This document shows, piece after piece, positions 26,500 through 36,399 of a stretch of DNA of 64,000 bases (position 1 is its first letter; each line of letters opens with the position of its first letter). The notes under the pieces are model-generated. The model worked only from the letters and a program-made list of their open reading frames with translations, made no database searches and was not told where the DNA came from. The translations under genes and the position numbers were made by a program. Source of the stretch: Bacteroidales bacterium (GTDB taxonomy: Bacteria > Bacteroidota > Bacteroidia > Bacteroidales > Tenuifilaceae); the NCBI GenBank assembly GCA_020636835.1, contig JACJXC010000004.1, positions 62,001-126,000 of the forward strand, given 5' to 3'.

Positions 26500-29400
26500 T
26501 TAAAACATGCAGCTCAAATCGGGCCGAATCCCAATGATTAGGATATCGTCCACCTGCTCATTATCGCCCATCCACTCCATCATACCATCGTACAAATATT
26601 TCCGCTGCACATCGAGGGGTAATTTATATATATTGAGTAACAGGTGTCGGAATCGACGGAACTTAAACTTTTTACCTTCGGCTCCCCCGAACTGATCGAT
26701 ATAGCCATCGGTAAAAAGATAGATCATGTCGTTGGGCTGAATTGGGATGTAATGGCTGCTGAACAACAGATGCCCGGTATCTGACGCCATACCCACAGAA
26801 TACCGATCGCCCTTAACCTCAATAATTTTGCCATCGCGCAGTAAATACAAGTTACTGTAGGCACCCGAATACTGCAAAATATTATACTCCCTATCGATAA
26901 CGCAGAATGCCACATCCATGCCATCCTTCACCTTAACCCCATTCTCGGCATTAAGAACTCCCGCTGTAAAAGTTTCGTGAATACTAATGCTCAACCTATT
27001 AAGGATTTCGGCTGCATCGTCGATGCCCTCCACACTTGTTATATTACGCAGAAGTTCGATCCCGATAATCGACATAAAAGCACCGGGAACCCCATGTCCT
27101 GTACAATCCACAACGGCGACAAAGGTTTTATTTTTAGTCTCGTTAATCCAATAAAAATCGCCACTTACAATATCTTTGGGCATAAACAGGATAAACGAAT
27201 CGGGAAGGTATGTTTTAAACGAATCGATTGGAGGTAGAATGGCATCCTGTATCCTTTTGGCATAGTTAATACTATCGGTGATATTTTTATTTTTGAGCAT
27301 CAATTCCTCCTTCTGCTTCTCGAGTTCGAGCAGCACAAACTCACGCTCCTGTAAAAGATTATTAATCCGCTGAACCCCTTTATTGCGGTAGTATAAATAC
27401 GACAGTAATAGGCACAGACCCAAAAACGCATACACATAATTGGCAATCCGCGAACGCCAGAAAGGAGCCACAACCCTTATTTTTAAAACAGTAGGACTAG
27501 CGCACCATATCTGATCGCTATTAGCCCCCATCACCTTAAAATAATAAACGCCCTCCTTTAAATTTGTAAACGTAGCCGAATGCTTATGCCCAAGCTCCAC
27601 CCACTTATCGTCCATTCCAATCATTTGGTAACGGTACATGTTCTTTTCGGGGTAGCTGTAATCCAACGCGGCAAACTCTACCGTAATTGTTTTAAAATCC
27701 CGCCCCACCACAATTCCCTCGGAGCCATTGGAATATAAATTACGGGTTCCACGCAGCCCAATAACCTCGATGCGCGTAAAAGCCACATTGGGAACATTTT
27801 CGTTAATCGATATGGAATCGGGGTTAAAACTATTGTAGCCAAGCATCGATCCAAAGTAAAGTTTACCGGAGGTTGACTTATGGCTCGCCCCCATATTAAA
27901 CTCATTGCTAAGCAAGCCATCGGAGGTTGTGTAAGCCCGAACCATGTCATTTATAGGGTTCAACACAACCAAGCCTTTATTGGTACTAATCCACAAACGC
28001 CCTGCGGTATCCTCCTCTATGGAATTAATCACCTTATTGGGTAAATTCTGCTGATCGGTATAAAGTTTAAAGGTGTTAGATTGGCGATTATACCGATGCA
28101 AACCAGCAGTAGTTCCAACCCAAATAAATCCGTTCCGATCCTCGTGCAAGCAGAGTATCTCATTGGATATCAATTCAACTCCTGAATACTTAGCGGCTCG
28201 TTGAAAAACCCGAATTGAATCCAATTTTGGAGAGATCCAATTTAACCCATTGTTGGTAGCCGCCCAAACAAACCCCTTGCTATCGACCAGCACATCGCGT
28301 ATATCGTTTCCCGAAAGGGATAGCGAGTCGCGCCGACGCGAATAGTAGCTATTCAACGTCCGACTCCTCGCAATATGCAACCCCGACTCTGTAGCTATCC
28401 AAAGATTCCCCCGGTCATCCTCATCGATGGCATTGATACAATTATTTACAAAAATATCGCCAACGTATATCCCCCTATAATCAAAATAATCAACAAACCG
28501 ATTCTTCACAGGCTGATACATAAACAATCCACTACGGGTTCCGACCAGTATTCTACCCTGGCGATCGCGGAATAGGGTACGCACAAAATCATCGGCAAGT
28601 TCGCAACCCGGCATCCCGACAGTATAATGCTCATTAACGCAAGTCTGCGGATCAAACACATATACACCGGCACCCCATGTCCCCAACCAAACAGTTCCAG
28701 ACTGCTCTAAAAGCGAGGTTATAATATTATTGGAAAATAGATTTCGACCCCGCAGATCCTTTCCAAAACTTTCGAAACGCGCCCCAAATGGATTCCACTT
28801 TAACAACCCGAGCCGGGATCCAACCCAAATCACGCTCGACCTATCCCTTAAAATAGATGAGACATTTACGGGTTTAACAACCTGATTATTCCACATCAAG
28901 TTATTTACGGGACTAACACCGTTGCTAAAACTGTACTTTCCAAAACCGTTCTCGGCTCCTATCCAAAGCAAACCATCGGTATCCTGACCAATAAATCCAA
29001 TAGAAGAACCCAGCACTGCAATTTCGGGAATTCTATAAAAGACACCAGTCCTTGAGTCGAATCGATTCAACCCCTTATCGGTGCCCACCCAGAAATTCCC
29101 ATACGAGTCCTCAAAAATTGCAGTAACCTGGTTGCTACTAATCGACATGGGATTATCGGGAGAATACGAGTAGCGCTTAAAAATACCCAGTTGTCTATTA
29201 AACAGAAATAAGCCATCCTCAGACCCAAGCCATATTCGGCTCTGGGAATCCTCAATAATTGAATACCCTCTAGATTCCGAGGGATGAGTAAAAATATCGT
29301 TATAATGAAGATACTGCACAAAATTATCACTGGCCGCATTGTATAGGTGGAGCGCCTCCTTGGTTTTCACCCATACAGCCCCCTGGCTATCGCAAAATAC

Positions 29401-29820
29401 GGCATACGCCCTATTCCCGGCCAAGGAGTTATGATCCTGATTGTTGGCATAGTAGTTTTTGAATTCCCCCGTGGTTTTATCGAGACGGCTTAACCCATAG
29501 CGCGTCCCAACCCAAAGATTGCCCTTGCCATCGTCGGCAATTGAGTAGATATAGTTATTGCAAATCGATAAGGAATCGAGCGGATTGTTTGTGTAGGTAA
29601 CAAACTGATAGCCATCGTAACGGCAAAGCCCATCCTGCGTGCCTATCCATAAAAAACCTGTGGAATCCTGTATTATTGCATTAACGTGCGTTTGAGGTAA
29701 ACCGTTGTCGGCATTAAACAAATCAACACTAACAACCTGTGCCGTTGCAGTAAAAAAACTGCATAACAAACACGTTGTTAGTACAAACAGATTTATTGTC
29801 GAAGCCTGATTTCGGGTCAT
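26500..29820 (-). CDS. Two-component-regulator propeller protein with SpoIIE phosphatase domain
   Basis: This 1106-residue protein has a signal peptide. About fourteen propeller repeats with the pattern (G/D)xLW(I/V)GTxxGLxR(Y/F) span roughly residues 30-680, and a Y_Y_Y domain follows (about 690-765; FAALDYSYPEKN, YRYQMIGMDD). One transmembrane helix lies near residue 785, then a coiled coil (LLQEREFVLLELEKQKEE). A cytoplasmic SpoIIE/PP2C phosphatase domain (about 860-1100) carries the metal-site motifs SGDFYWI, VDCTGHGVPGAFM and YLFTDGY. It probably senses an extracellular ligand, often a glycan in this family, and signals by dephosphorylating an anti-anti-sigma factor. The UbiD gene lies 45 bases upstream on the same strand. 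Confidence 0.88.
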   Translation of the reverse strand: MTRNQASTINLFVLTTCLLCSFFTATAQVVSVDLFNADNGLPQTHVNAIIQDSTGFLWIGTQDGLCRYDGYQFVTYTNNPLDSLSICNNYIYSIADDGKGNLWVGTRYGLSRLDKTTGEFKNYYANNQDHNSLAGNRAYAVFCDSQGAVWVKTKEALHLYNAASDNFVQYLHYNDIFTHPSESRGYSIIEDSQSRIWLGSEDGLFLFNRQLGIFKRYSYSPDNPMSISSNQVTAIFEDSYGNFWVGTDKGLNRFDSRTGVFYRIPEIAVLGSSIGFIGQDTDGLLWIGAENGFGKYSFSNGVSPVNNLMWNNQVVKPVNVSSILRDRSSVIWVGSRLGLLKWNPFGARFESFGKDLRGRNLFSNNIITSLLEQSGTVWLGTWGAGVYVFDPQTCVNEHYTVGMPGCELADDFVRTLFRDRQGRILVGTRSGLFMYQPVKNRFVDYFDYRGIYVGDIFVNNCINAIDEDDRGNLWIATESGLHIARSRTLNSYYSRRRDSLSLSGNDIRDVLVDSKGFVWAATNNGLNWISPKLDSIRVFQRAAKYSGVELISNEILCLHEDRNGFIWVGTTAGLHRYNRQSNTFKLYTDQQNLPNKVINSIEEDTAGRLWISTNKGLVVLNPINDMVRAYTTSDGLLSNEFNMGASHKSTSGKLYFGSMLGYNSFNPDSISINENVPNVAFTRIEVIGLRGTRNLYSNGSEGIVVGRDFKTITVEFAALDYSYPEKNMYRYQMIGMDDKWVELGHKHSATFTNLKEGVYYFKVMGANSDQIWCASPTVLKIRVVAPFWRSRIANYVYAFLGLCLLLSYLYYRNKGVQRINNLLQEREFVLLELEKQKEELMLKNKNITDSINYAKRIQDAILPPIDSFKTYLPDSFILFMPKDIVSGDFYWINETKNKTFVAVVDCTGHGVPGAFMSIIGIELLRNITSVEGIDDAAEILNRLSISIHETFTAGVLNAENGVKVKDGMDVAFCVIDREYNILQYSGAYSNLYLLRDGKIIEVKGDRYSVGMASDTGHLLFSSHYIPIQPNDMIYLFTDGYIDQFGGAEGKKFKFRRFRHLLLNIYKLPLDVQRKYLYDGMMEWMGDNEQVDDILIIGIRPDLSCMF

Positions 29821-29865
29821 GATTAGTGCTAAGATATAAAAAATTAGCGGTTATGCCAACTCCTA

Positions 29866-31758
29866 TTAAAACTGGGTAACAGCTCCACCTCCAACACTGA
29901 GTTTTTGCAATGATAAAGAGGGCGATACAACAAAAGATCCGATATTAAGTTCGTTCCAAATACTATCTACCCTGCAAATGGTAGCCTCATCCATCACCAC
30001 CACGTTGGGCCAATCGCGGGTAAAATTATCAGTGGCGTAGGCTTTACGGGTTCCATCAACACCCACCCGGGCCTTTTCGTCGCCAGCGATTCGAATAGAA
30101 TAAATATCGCGCAGGGGTTCAATATTCCCGGCTACAAACCATAACGCCAACGAAAGATTGCTCAAATCATCACCAAAATCGAGCGCAACAATCGCATACA
30201 TATTCGCTAGGATTGGATTGCAAAACATCCGGTTCAACTCCGCCCCTACACTTCCAACACGTAATTTATCAACCGACACAAACAGGATGGGCAGTCCCTT
30301 CCGGATTAAATCGGTATTCACTGCCACAACCGATGGAAATGAAGTTTGAACCTCGCGGATAACAGCATCCTCATCCAAACTAACAGGGACTGAATCTGAA
30401 CGTTCATTCGTAGCATCAATAAACAGCTTAGACCCCACCGAAGCAATGCTCGAGGAATGATCCAGCACATCCAGAGGCCCTTTCCCAAAATGGACATCCT
30501 TAACCGGATCAACCGAACGAATTATGCAACTAATAACCCGATACGGATCCTGAACATCAACGGAATTGGGCAGCGCAACCAAAACCTTGTTAAACATCAT
30601 TTGGCCAGCACCCCAAAGCGCATTCATCACCTTATAGGCATGCCCTGGGTACGCATTCTCCATCCGTACCAACGCAATATTATGCGCCACACCCTCAAAC
30701 GGTAGATTCATATCGCAAAGCTCGGGAAGCATGGCAATTCGGATTGGCTCAAGGAATATCCGCTCCGTGGCCTTAGCGATATAAGCATCCTCCATGGGCG
30801 GAACGCCTACAATTGTAGCAGGATACACCGCATCGCTCCGATGAGTTATACAAGTAACATGAAACCTCGGATACCAATCGGCCAACGAGTAGAATCCGGT
30901 ATGATCGCCAAATGGACCCTCCCAGGCCAATTCCTCGGAGGGATCGACATACCCCTCAATCACAAAATCGACATCAGCAGGAACCTCCAAATCCACGGTT
31001 AGGCATTTCACCAAGTTAACTTTCTTCTTCCGTAAAAAACCCGCCAAAAGATACTCATCAAAATTATCGGGCATAGGAGCCGTAGCGGCATAAGCGTAAA
31101 CAGGATCGCCCCCCAGGGCTACAGCCACGGGCATTCGCTGCCCAAGTTTCTTGTACTCCTCAAAATGCCGGGCTCCAACCTTATGCCGATGCCAATGCAT
31201 TCCGGTTTCAGCATTATTGAATATCTGCATCCGGTACATCCCAACATTACGAATGCCAGTTATGGGATCCTTTGTATTAACCATGGGCAGTGTAACAAAC
31301 CGACCACCATCGTAGGGCCAGCACTTCAGAACTGGCAGCAAACCTATTTCGGACTGCATACAAACAACCTCCTGGCACGCTCCCCTACCGCTCTGCACCG
31401 ATGGCATCCAACCCGCCACACGGCCAAGCATGGGCAGCGTACGGAGTTTATCCCACAGCCCATCCTTAGGTCCAACCAACTCCTTAAAAAGCGAGTTCAT
31501 CTCCGCACGAATATCCTCCAAATCACTAACCCCCAACGCAATACACATCCGACGAAGCGATCCCATGGCATTGGTTAGCACCGGGAAATCGGTACCGGTA
31601 TTCTCAAAAAGCAAAGCCTTCCCTCCATCGGGCAGTTTGGATACCCGATCGGTTATCTCCGCAATTTCCAGAACAGGATCGACAAAGCGTTGAATCCGTA
31701 TCAACTCATTATTACTCTCAAGTACCTCAATAAAATGGCGAAGCGATTTATAGGACAT
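29866..31758 (-). CDS. UbiD family decarboxylase (menaquinone-type)
   Basis: This 630-residue protein has UbiD features in order: MYRMQIF and WHRHKVGARHFEEY near residues 175-195, ALGGDP near 212, EGPFGDHTGFYS near 280, and the catalytic-region block ERIFLEP with MLPEL near 335-350. UbiD enzymes use prenylated FMN to decarboxylate aromatic acids in ubiquinone, menaquinone or futalosine-type menaquinone pathways. The long form of about 600 residues is usual in Bacteroidota. No ubiX partner is in the window. It is transcribed away from eno's end and precedes the propeller-SpoIIE gene. Confidence 0.85.
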   Translation of the reverse strand: MSYKSLRHFIEVLESNNELIRIQRFVDPVLEIAEITDRVSKLPDGGKALLFENTGTDFPVLTNAMGSLRRMCIALGVSDLEDIRAEMNSLFKELVGPKDGLWDKLRTLPMLGRVAGWMPSVQSGRGACQEVVCMQSEIGLLPVLKCWPYDGGRFVTLPMVNTKDPITGIRNVGMYRMQIFNNAETGMHWHRHKVGARHFEEYKKLGQRMPVAVALGGDPVYAYAATAPMPDNFDEYLLAGFLRKKKVNLVKCLTVDLEVPADVDFVIEGYVDPSEELAWEGPFGDHTGFYSLADWYPRFHVTCITHRSDAVYPATIVGVPPMEDAYIAKATERIFLEPIRIAMLPELCDMNLPFEGVAHNIALVRMENAYPGHAYKVMNALWGAGQMMFNKVLVALPNSVDVQDPYRVISCIIRSVDPVKDVHFGKGPLDVLDHSSSIASVGSKLFIDATNERSDSVPVSLDEDAVIREVQTSFPSVVAVNTDLIRKGLPILFVSVDKLRVGSVGAELNRMFCNPILANMYAIVALDFGDDLSNLSLALWFVAGNIEPLRDIYSIRIAGDEKARVGVDGTRKAYATDNFTRDWPNVVVMDEATICRVDSIWNELNIGSFVVSPSLSLQKLSVGGGAVTQF

Positions 31759-31821
31759 ATATTAAGCAATTTGATGGATAAGCGTTAAGGGGAAAAATTC
31801 ACAGCACAAAATTCTCGATAA

Positions 31822-31859
31822 AAATAAAAAAAGGCTCTGGAAAAACACCAGAACCTTTC
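31822..31859 (-). terminator. Rho-independent terminator after eno
   Basis: On the minus strand the stem AAAGGTTCTGG pairs with CCAGAGCCTTT (one mismatch) around a T-rich loop and is followed by TTTTTATTTT. It lies 21 bases past the eno stop. Confidence 0.8.
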
Positions 31860-31879
31860 GTAAAGTTCAATAAAAGCAA

Positions 31880-33172
31880 CTATTTCTTAGCGTACTTAAA
31901 ATTTTTACCAAGATAAATAGCGGAGCTACCAAGCATTTCCTCAATACGGATTAGCTGGTTGTACTTTGCAATCCTATCGGAACGCGAAGCCGATCCAGTT
32001 TTAATCAATCCGGTATTAAGGGCAACGGCAAGGTGAGCAATGGTAGTGTCCTCGGTTTCGCCAGAACGGTGGCTCATAATTGAGGTCATGGAGTGGATGT
32101 CGGCCAACCGAACCGCGTTAATGGTTTCGGTTAGGGTTCCAATCTGATTAACCTTAATCAGGATGCTATTGGCAACACCCTTATCGATACCCTGTTGCAA
32201 GCGGTCCACGTTGGTAACAAACAAATCGTCGCCAACAAGTTGAATCTTATCCCCTAACTTCTCGGTCATAAGTTTCCAGCCATCCCAATCGTCCTCGGCC
32301 ATGCCGTCCTCGATGGAGATGATAGGGTATTTCTCCACCCATTTAGCCCAGTAATCCACCATTTGCGCTGGGGTCAATTTCTCTCCGGTCGATTTATGCA
32401 AGTGGTAAACCTTCTCCTCGGGAATATAGTACTCCGAAGAGGCGGGGTCTAATGCCAAGAAAACATCAACACCGGGTTTGTAACCAGCATTCTCGATAGC
32501 CTGAAGAATAACCTGTACGGCCTCTTCGTTCGACTTAAGATTGGGAGCAAAACCGCCCTCGTCGCCAACATTGGTTGAATAGCCCTGTTTTTTGAGAACG
32601 CTGCGCAGGTTATGGAAAACCTCAGCCCCCATCCGAATGGCCTCAGTGAATGTTTCGGCACCAACCGGCATAATCATAAACTCCTGAAAATCGATGCAAT
32701 TATCGGCATGTGAACCACCGTTGATAATGTTCATCATAGGAATAGGTAGAGTGCGAGCATTAACGCCACCCACGTAACGGTACAGAGGCTGGCTGGTCAT
32801 TTGGGCAGCAGCGTGAGCTACAGCCAAAGAAACGCCAAGCATTGCATTTGCCCCCAAGTTGCCCTTGTTGGCAGTACCGTCGAGTTTTATCATAGTTTCG
32901 TCGATAAGTTGCTGATCGAGCACATGCATCCCGACAACCTCCTCGGCGATAACTGTATTAACATTATTCACCGCCTTTTGAACGCCTTTTCCCAAATAGC
33001 GACCCTTATCGCCATCGCGCAATTCAACAGCCTCATGAACTCCAGTAGATGCTCCGCTCGGAACAGCAGCCCTTCCAAAGTAGCCGCTTTCGGTCAAAAC
33101 ATCAACTTCAACAGTAGGATTTCCTCTCGAATCGAGGATCTCGCGTGCATGAATACTTACAATTTGTCCCAT
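31880..33172 (-). CDS. eno: Enolase
   Basis: This 430-residue protein matches bacterial enolase throughout. Features are EILDSRGNPTVEVDV near residue 10, the metal-ligand segment PISIEDGMAEDDW near 285, VGDDLFVTN near 315, and the signature ILIKVNQIGTLTET, followed by SHRSGETEDTTIA. It converts 2-phosphoglycerate to phosphoenolpyruvate in glycolysis. It lies directly downstream of the ribosomal alpha operon but behind that operon's terminator, so it is probably transcribed separately. Confidence 0.97.
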   Translation of the reverse strand: MGQIVSIHAREILDSRGNPTVEVDVLTESGYFGRAAVPSGASTGVHEAVELRDGDKGRYLGKGVQKAVNNVNTVIAEEVVGMHVLDQQLIDETMIKLDGTANKGNLGANAMLGVSLAVAHAAAQMTSQPLYRYVGGVNARTLPIPMMNIINGGSHADNCIDFQEFMIMPVGAETFTEAIRMGAEVFHNLRSVLKKQGYSTNVGDEGGFAPNLKSNEEAVQVILQAIENAGYKPGVDVFLALDPASSEYYIPEEKVYHLHKSTGEKLTPAQMVDYWAKWVEKYPIISIEDGMAEDDWDGWKLMTEKLGDKIQLVGDDLFVTNVDRLQQGIDKGVANSILIKVNQIGTLTETINAVRLADIHSMTSIMSHRSGETEDTTIAHLAVALNTGLIKTGSASRSDRIAKYNQLIRIEEMLGSSAIYLGKNFKYAKK

Positions 33173-33203
33173 AATATTTGATTTAAAAGGTGAATATTAA
33201 AGA

Positions 33204-33240
33204 TAAAAAAAGGGATAAAGCATAAATGCCTATCCCCTTT
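33204..33240 (-). terminator. Rho-independent terminator of the ribosomal superoperon
   Basis: On the minus strand GGGATAGGCATTTATGCTTTATCCC forms a nested hairpin followed by TTTTTTT. It lies 28 bases past the rplQ stop, between rplQ and eno. Confidence 0.75.
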
Positions 33241-33267
33241 CACTATGTCTATAGCCAAACTTACTGA

Positions 33268-33780
33268 CTACTCATCAGTTTTAGTTTCGGCACTAGCAGC
33301 AGGAGCATCGGTATTTCCAGTAGCCTTAGGAGCCTCAGGAGCAACCTCATCCTTTTTTGCTTTAGAACCTGCCCTACGAGTTTTCTTTGCTGCAGGTTTA
33401 GCATCTTCCTTCACATAGGTAGTGTTGAAATCAACCAACTCAATGATACACAAATCGGCATTATCGCCTAAACGTGTTCCAGTTTTAAGGATACGGGTGT
33501 ATCCGCCTGGGCGAGTGGCAACCTTTACAGCGATCTCGCGGAAAAGTTCAGCAACTGCATACTTATCCTTAAGGTAACTGAAAACGGTACGACGCGAGTG
33601 GGTTGTATCGTTTTTACTTTTTGTGATTAAAGGCTCTACGTACATTCTTAAAGCTTTAGCCTTGGCAACAGTAGTTGAAATACGCTTGTGCATAATTAAA
33701 CTCGAAGCCATATTAGCCAGCATAGCTTTACGGTGAGCGCTCTTTCTTCCTAAGTGATTAAACTTTTTATTGTGTCTCAT
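33268..33780 (-). CDS. rplQ: 50S ribosomal protein bL17
   Basis: This 170-residue protein has the L17 core in residues 1-117 (MRHNKKFNHLGRKSAHRKAM, then RISTTVAKAKALR). A Lys/Ala/Pro-rich tail of about 50 residues follows and is not part of the compact fold. bL17 lies near the exit of the peptide tunnel. It is the last gene of the alpha operon, 5 bases after rpoA. Long tails on L17 are usual in Bacteroidota. Confidence 0.96.
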   Translation of the reverse strand: MRHNKKFNHLGRKSAHRKAMLANMASSLIMHKRISTTVAKAKALRMYVEPLITKSKNDTTHSRRTVFSYLKDKYAVAELFREIAVKVATRPGGYTRILKTGTRLGDNADLCIIELVDFNTTYVKEDAKPAAKKTRRAGSKAKKDEVAPEAPKATGNTDAPAASAETKTDE

Positions 33781-33785
33781 CGCAA

Positions 33786-34778
33786 TTAATCCTTATCCAA
33801 TTTATACTTTGTTATATCCATGCCGAACGATAGGTTCAAATTGTCGAGCAAGTCTTCAAGCTCGGTCAACGATTTTTTACCAAAATTACGGAATTTGAGC
33901 AAATCATTCTTATTGTAACGAACAAGTTCGCCCAGAGTATCCACATCGGCAGCTTTTAAGCAGTTGAGTGCACGAACCGAAAGATCCAGATCAACCAACT
34001 TTTGCTTTAACATCTGACGCATGTGTAGCACTTCCTCATCAAACTCCTCAGAATCGTACTTATCCTCCGTTTCGAGAGTTATCTTCTCGTCGGAGAATAG
34101 CATGAAATGGTAGATAAGGATTTTAGCGGCTTCCTTTAAAGCGTCCTTAGGGTGGATTGATCCATCGGAAACAATCTCGAAAAGGAGTTTTTCGTAGTCA
34201 GTTTTCTGCTCTACACGGTAGTTTTCAACCGAGTACTTAACATTTCGGATGGGTGTATGAATGGAATCGATAGGAATGATTCCGAACTCACCGTCCTCGG
34301 GTTTATTTTCGTCGGCAGGGACATAACCACGTCCCTTGTTGATATAAATGTCAACCTCGATTTTAACATCGGGCTCCATCTTGCAAATAACCAGTTCAGG
34401 GTTCAGCACCTTGAAGTTGGACAGGAAGTTGGAAAGGTATCCTGCCTTAAACTCGTTCTGCCCAGTTATGGTGATGGTCACTTTCTCATTATCAACTCCA
34501 TCAACAATGCGCTTAAACCGCACCTGCTTCAGATTAAGGATTATCTCAGTAACATCCTCAATAACACCAGGGATGGTTGAGAACTCGTGGTCTACGCCAC
34601 GAACCTTAATCCAAGTTATAGCATACCCCTCTAGAGAGGAGAGTAGGATACGTCGAAGTGCATTGCCCACCGTGATACCATAGCCTGGCTCAAGAGGACG
34701 AAACTCAAATTTACCGACAGTATCGGTAGATTCGAGCATAATAACCTTATCGGGTTTTTGAAATGCCAGTATTGCCAT
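33786..34778 (-). CDS. rpoA: RNA polymerase alpha subunit
   Basis: This 330-residue protein has the N-terminal dimerisation domain (GYGITVGNALRRILLSSLEG near residue 33) and the C-terminal helix-hairpin domain (about 255-320; LSVRALNCLKAADVDTLGEL, then NFGKKSLTELEDLL). It nucleates RNA polymerase assembly, and its C-terminal domain contacts regulators and upstream DNA. It sits in the usual place between rpsD and rplQ, 15 and 5 bases away. Confidence 0.97.
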   Translation of the reverse strand: MAILAFQKPDKVIMLESTDTVGKFEFRPLEPGYGITVGNALRRILLSSLEGYAITWIKVRGVDHEFSTIPGVIEDVTEIILNLKQVRFKRIVDGVDNEKVTITITGQNEFKAGYLSNFLSNFKVLNPELVICKMEPDVKIEVDIYINKGRGYVPADENKPEDGEFGIIPIDSIHTPIRNVKYSVENYRVEQKTDYEKLLFEIVSDGSIHPKDALKEAAKILIYHFMLFSDEKITLETEDKYDSEEFDEEVLHMRQMLKQKLVDLDLSVRALNCLKAADVDTLGELVRYNKNDLLKFRNFGKKSLTELEDLLDNLNLSFGMDITKYKLDKD

Positions 34779-34793
34779 ATGGTACGGTTTTAA

Positions 34794-35402
34794 TTACTTA
34801 GAGTAAAGTTCAACAATCAATTGTTCCTTAATATTCTCAGGAATTTCGGATCTTTCAGGAAGATTCAAGAATTTACCAGTGTACTCATCCTTGTTCCACT
34901 CCAACCAAGAGAACTTGGTATGGCGGTTGGCAGTCAAAGAATCGCTGATAACCTCCAATGATTTAGAGCGCTCGCGAACACCAACCACATCGCCAGAGCG
35001 TAACAGGGTTGATGGGATATTAAGTACCGAACCGTTAACAGTGATGTGGCAATGCGACACCAACTGACGAGCAGCAGCTCGGGTTGGAGCGATTCCCAAA
35101 CGGTACACTACGTTATCGAGACGCGACTCGAGAAGTTGAAGGAGTATTTCACCGGTAGTACCCTTTGTTCTCTCTGCTTTATTGAACAAATTAGCGAACT
35201 GACGCTCTAGTACACCGTAAATGAATTTAGCTTTTTGTTTTTCCTGTAGCTGAGTACCATACTCCGACATCTTTTTGCGCTTCTTCATTAAGCCGTGCAT
35301 TCCGGGAGGATAGTTCTTCTTCTCGAAATACTTATCGGGTCCATAAATAGGCTCACCAAACTTACGGGCGATTTTGGTACTTGGTCCAATATATCTAGCC
35401 AT
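34794..35402 (-). CDS. rpsD: 30S ribosomal protein uS4
   Basis: This 202-residue protein starts MARYIGPSTKIARKFGEPI. It has the S4 RNA-binding domain (about residues 93-155; ESRLDNVVYRLGIAPTRAAA, then SHCHITVNG). It is a primary 16S rRNA binder. The N-terminal zinc cysteines of the C+ form are missing, so this is the zinc-independent form. In many bacteria uS4 represses the alpha operon that contains it. Confidence 0.97.
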   Translation of the reverse strand: MARYIGPSTKIARKFGEPIYGPDKYFEKKNYPPGMHGLMKKRKKMSEYGTQLQEKQKAKFIYGVLERQFANLFNKAERTKGTTGEILLQLLESRLDNVVYRLGIAPTRAAARQLVSHCHITVNGSVLNIPSTLLRSGDVVGVRERSKSLEVISDSLTANRHTKFSWLEWNKDEYTGKFLNLPERSEIPENIKEQLIVELYSK

Positions 35403-35443
35403 TACTTTAAATTTATTTGTTACTCAAATCAGTTAACGTAGGA

Positions 35444-35833
35444 TTATACTCTACGACGTTTAGGAGGACGGCATCCATTGTGAGGTAGTGGGGTAACGTC
35501 AACAATTTCGGTTACTTCAATACCGGCAGTGTGGATTGTTCTGATAGCCGATTCGCGACCAGCACCAGGTCCTTTTACATACACTTTAACTTTACGCAAG
35601 CCAAGGTCGTACGCAACCTTGGCGCAATCAGCAGCAGCGGTTTGACCAGCATAAGGGGTGTTCTTTTTGGACCCCTTAAAGCCCATTTTACCTGCCGACG
35701 ACCAAGATATAACCTGACCAGTGCTATTAGTTAAAGATACAATGATATTGTTGAAGGACGAGTGAATGTGCGCTTGTCCTACAGGATCAACCTTAACGAT
35801 TTTCTTCTTTGCTGTTACTGTCTTCTTTGCCAT
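35444..35833 (-). CDS. rpsK: 30S ribosomal protein uS11
   Basis: This 129-residue protein has HIHSSFNNIIVSLTN near residue 22 and the C-terminal PHNGCRPPKRRRV typical of S11. It binds the platform of the 30S subunit near the mRNA exit. The spacing to rpsM upstream is 10 bases. The basic KKTVTAKKK start is a short normal extension. Confidence 0.97.
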   Translation of the reverse strand: MAKKTVTAKKKIVKVDPVGQAHIHSSFNNIIVSLTNSTGQVISWSSAGKMGFKGSKKNTPYAGQTAAADCAKVAYDLGLRKVKVYVKGPGAGRESAIRTIHTAGIEVTEIVDVTPLPHNGCRPPKRRRV

Positions 35834-35843
35834 AGCCTATTTA

Positions 35844-36221
35844 CTATTTAGTAGCTTTTTTCTTATTGGCGACGGTTTTCTTCCTTCCCTTACGGGTACG
35901 GGCATTATTCTTGGTTGTTTGCCCTCTCACAGGTAAACCAAGACGATGACGGATACCACGGTAGCAGCCAATATCCATTAATCGCTTAATGCTAAGCTGT
36001 ACCATAGAACGGAGTTCACCCTCTACCTTGTATCCATCGTTAAGAATACTACGAATTGCATTGATATTCTCATCGGTCCAGTCCGAAACTTTAGTATCGT
36101 AACTAATACCGGCTTTATCAAGAATCTTTCGGGCGCTGCTTCTTCCTACTCCATAAACATAGGTAAGGGCAATCTCTCCTCTCTTGTTTTTCGGCAAATC
36201 TACACCTACTATACGTGCCAT
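35844..36221 (-). CDS. rpsM: 30S ribosomal protein uS13
   Basis: This 125-residue protein starts MARIVGVDLPKNKR. It has the helix-turn region TYVYGVGRSSARKIL and the C-terminal RHRLGLPVRGQTTKNNARTR. It sits in the head of the 30S subunit and contacts P-site tRNA and the 50S subunit through its basic tail. It follows rpmJ by 40 bases and opens the alpha segment of the superoperon. Confidence 0.97.
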   Translation of the reverse strand: MARIVGVDLPKNKRGEIALTYVYGVGRSSARKILDKAGISYDTKVSDWTDENINAIRSILNDGYKVEGELRSMVQLSIKRLMDIGCYRGIRHRLGLPVRGQTTKNNARTRKGRKKTVANKKKATK

Positions 36222-36261
36222 ATTATTACTTTAAAAAATTAGAGTACAAAATTAAACAAAA

Positions 36262-36378
36262 TTATCCTTGGCGTTGCTTGTACTTCGGATTTTTTTTATT
36301 GATCACATACAAGCGCCCTTTACGCCTAACGATTTTACACTCGTCGCTGCGTTTCTTTATTGAGGCTCTTACTTTCAT
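36262..36378 (-). CDS. rpmJ: 50S ribosomal protein bL36 (zinc-independent form)
   Basis: A 38-residue frame (MKVRASIKKRSDECKIVRRK, ending YKQRQG) lies between infA and rpsM. Of the usual C-x2-C-x12-C-x4-H zinc ligands only one Cys remains, so this is a C-minus form that does not bind zinc. The position and the start and end sequences leave no doubt about its identity despite the small size. It stabilises 23S rRNA in the large subunit. Confidence 0.95.
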   Translation of the reverse strand: MKVRASIKKRSDECKIVRRKGRLYVINKKNPKYKQRQG

Positions 36379-36399
36379 ATTTCAATGAATTAGAATTGT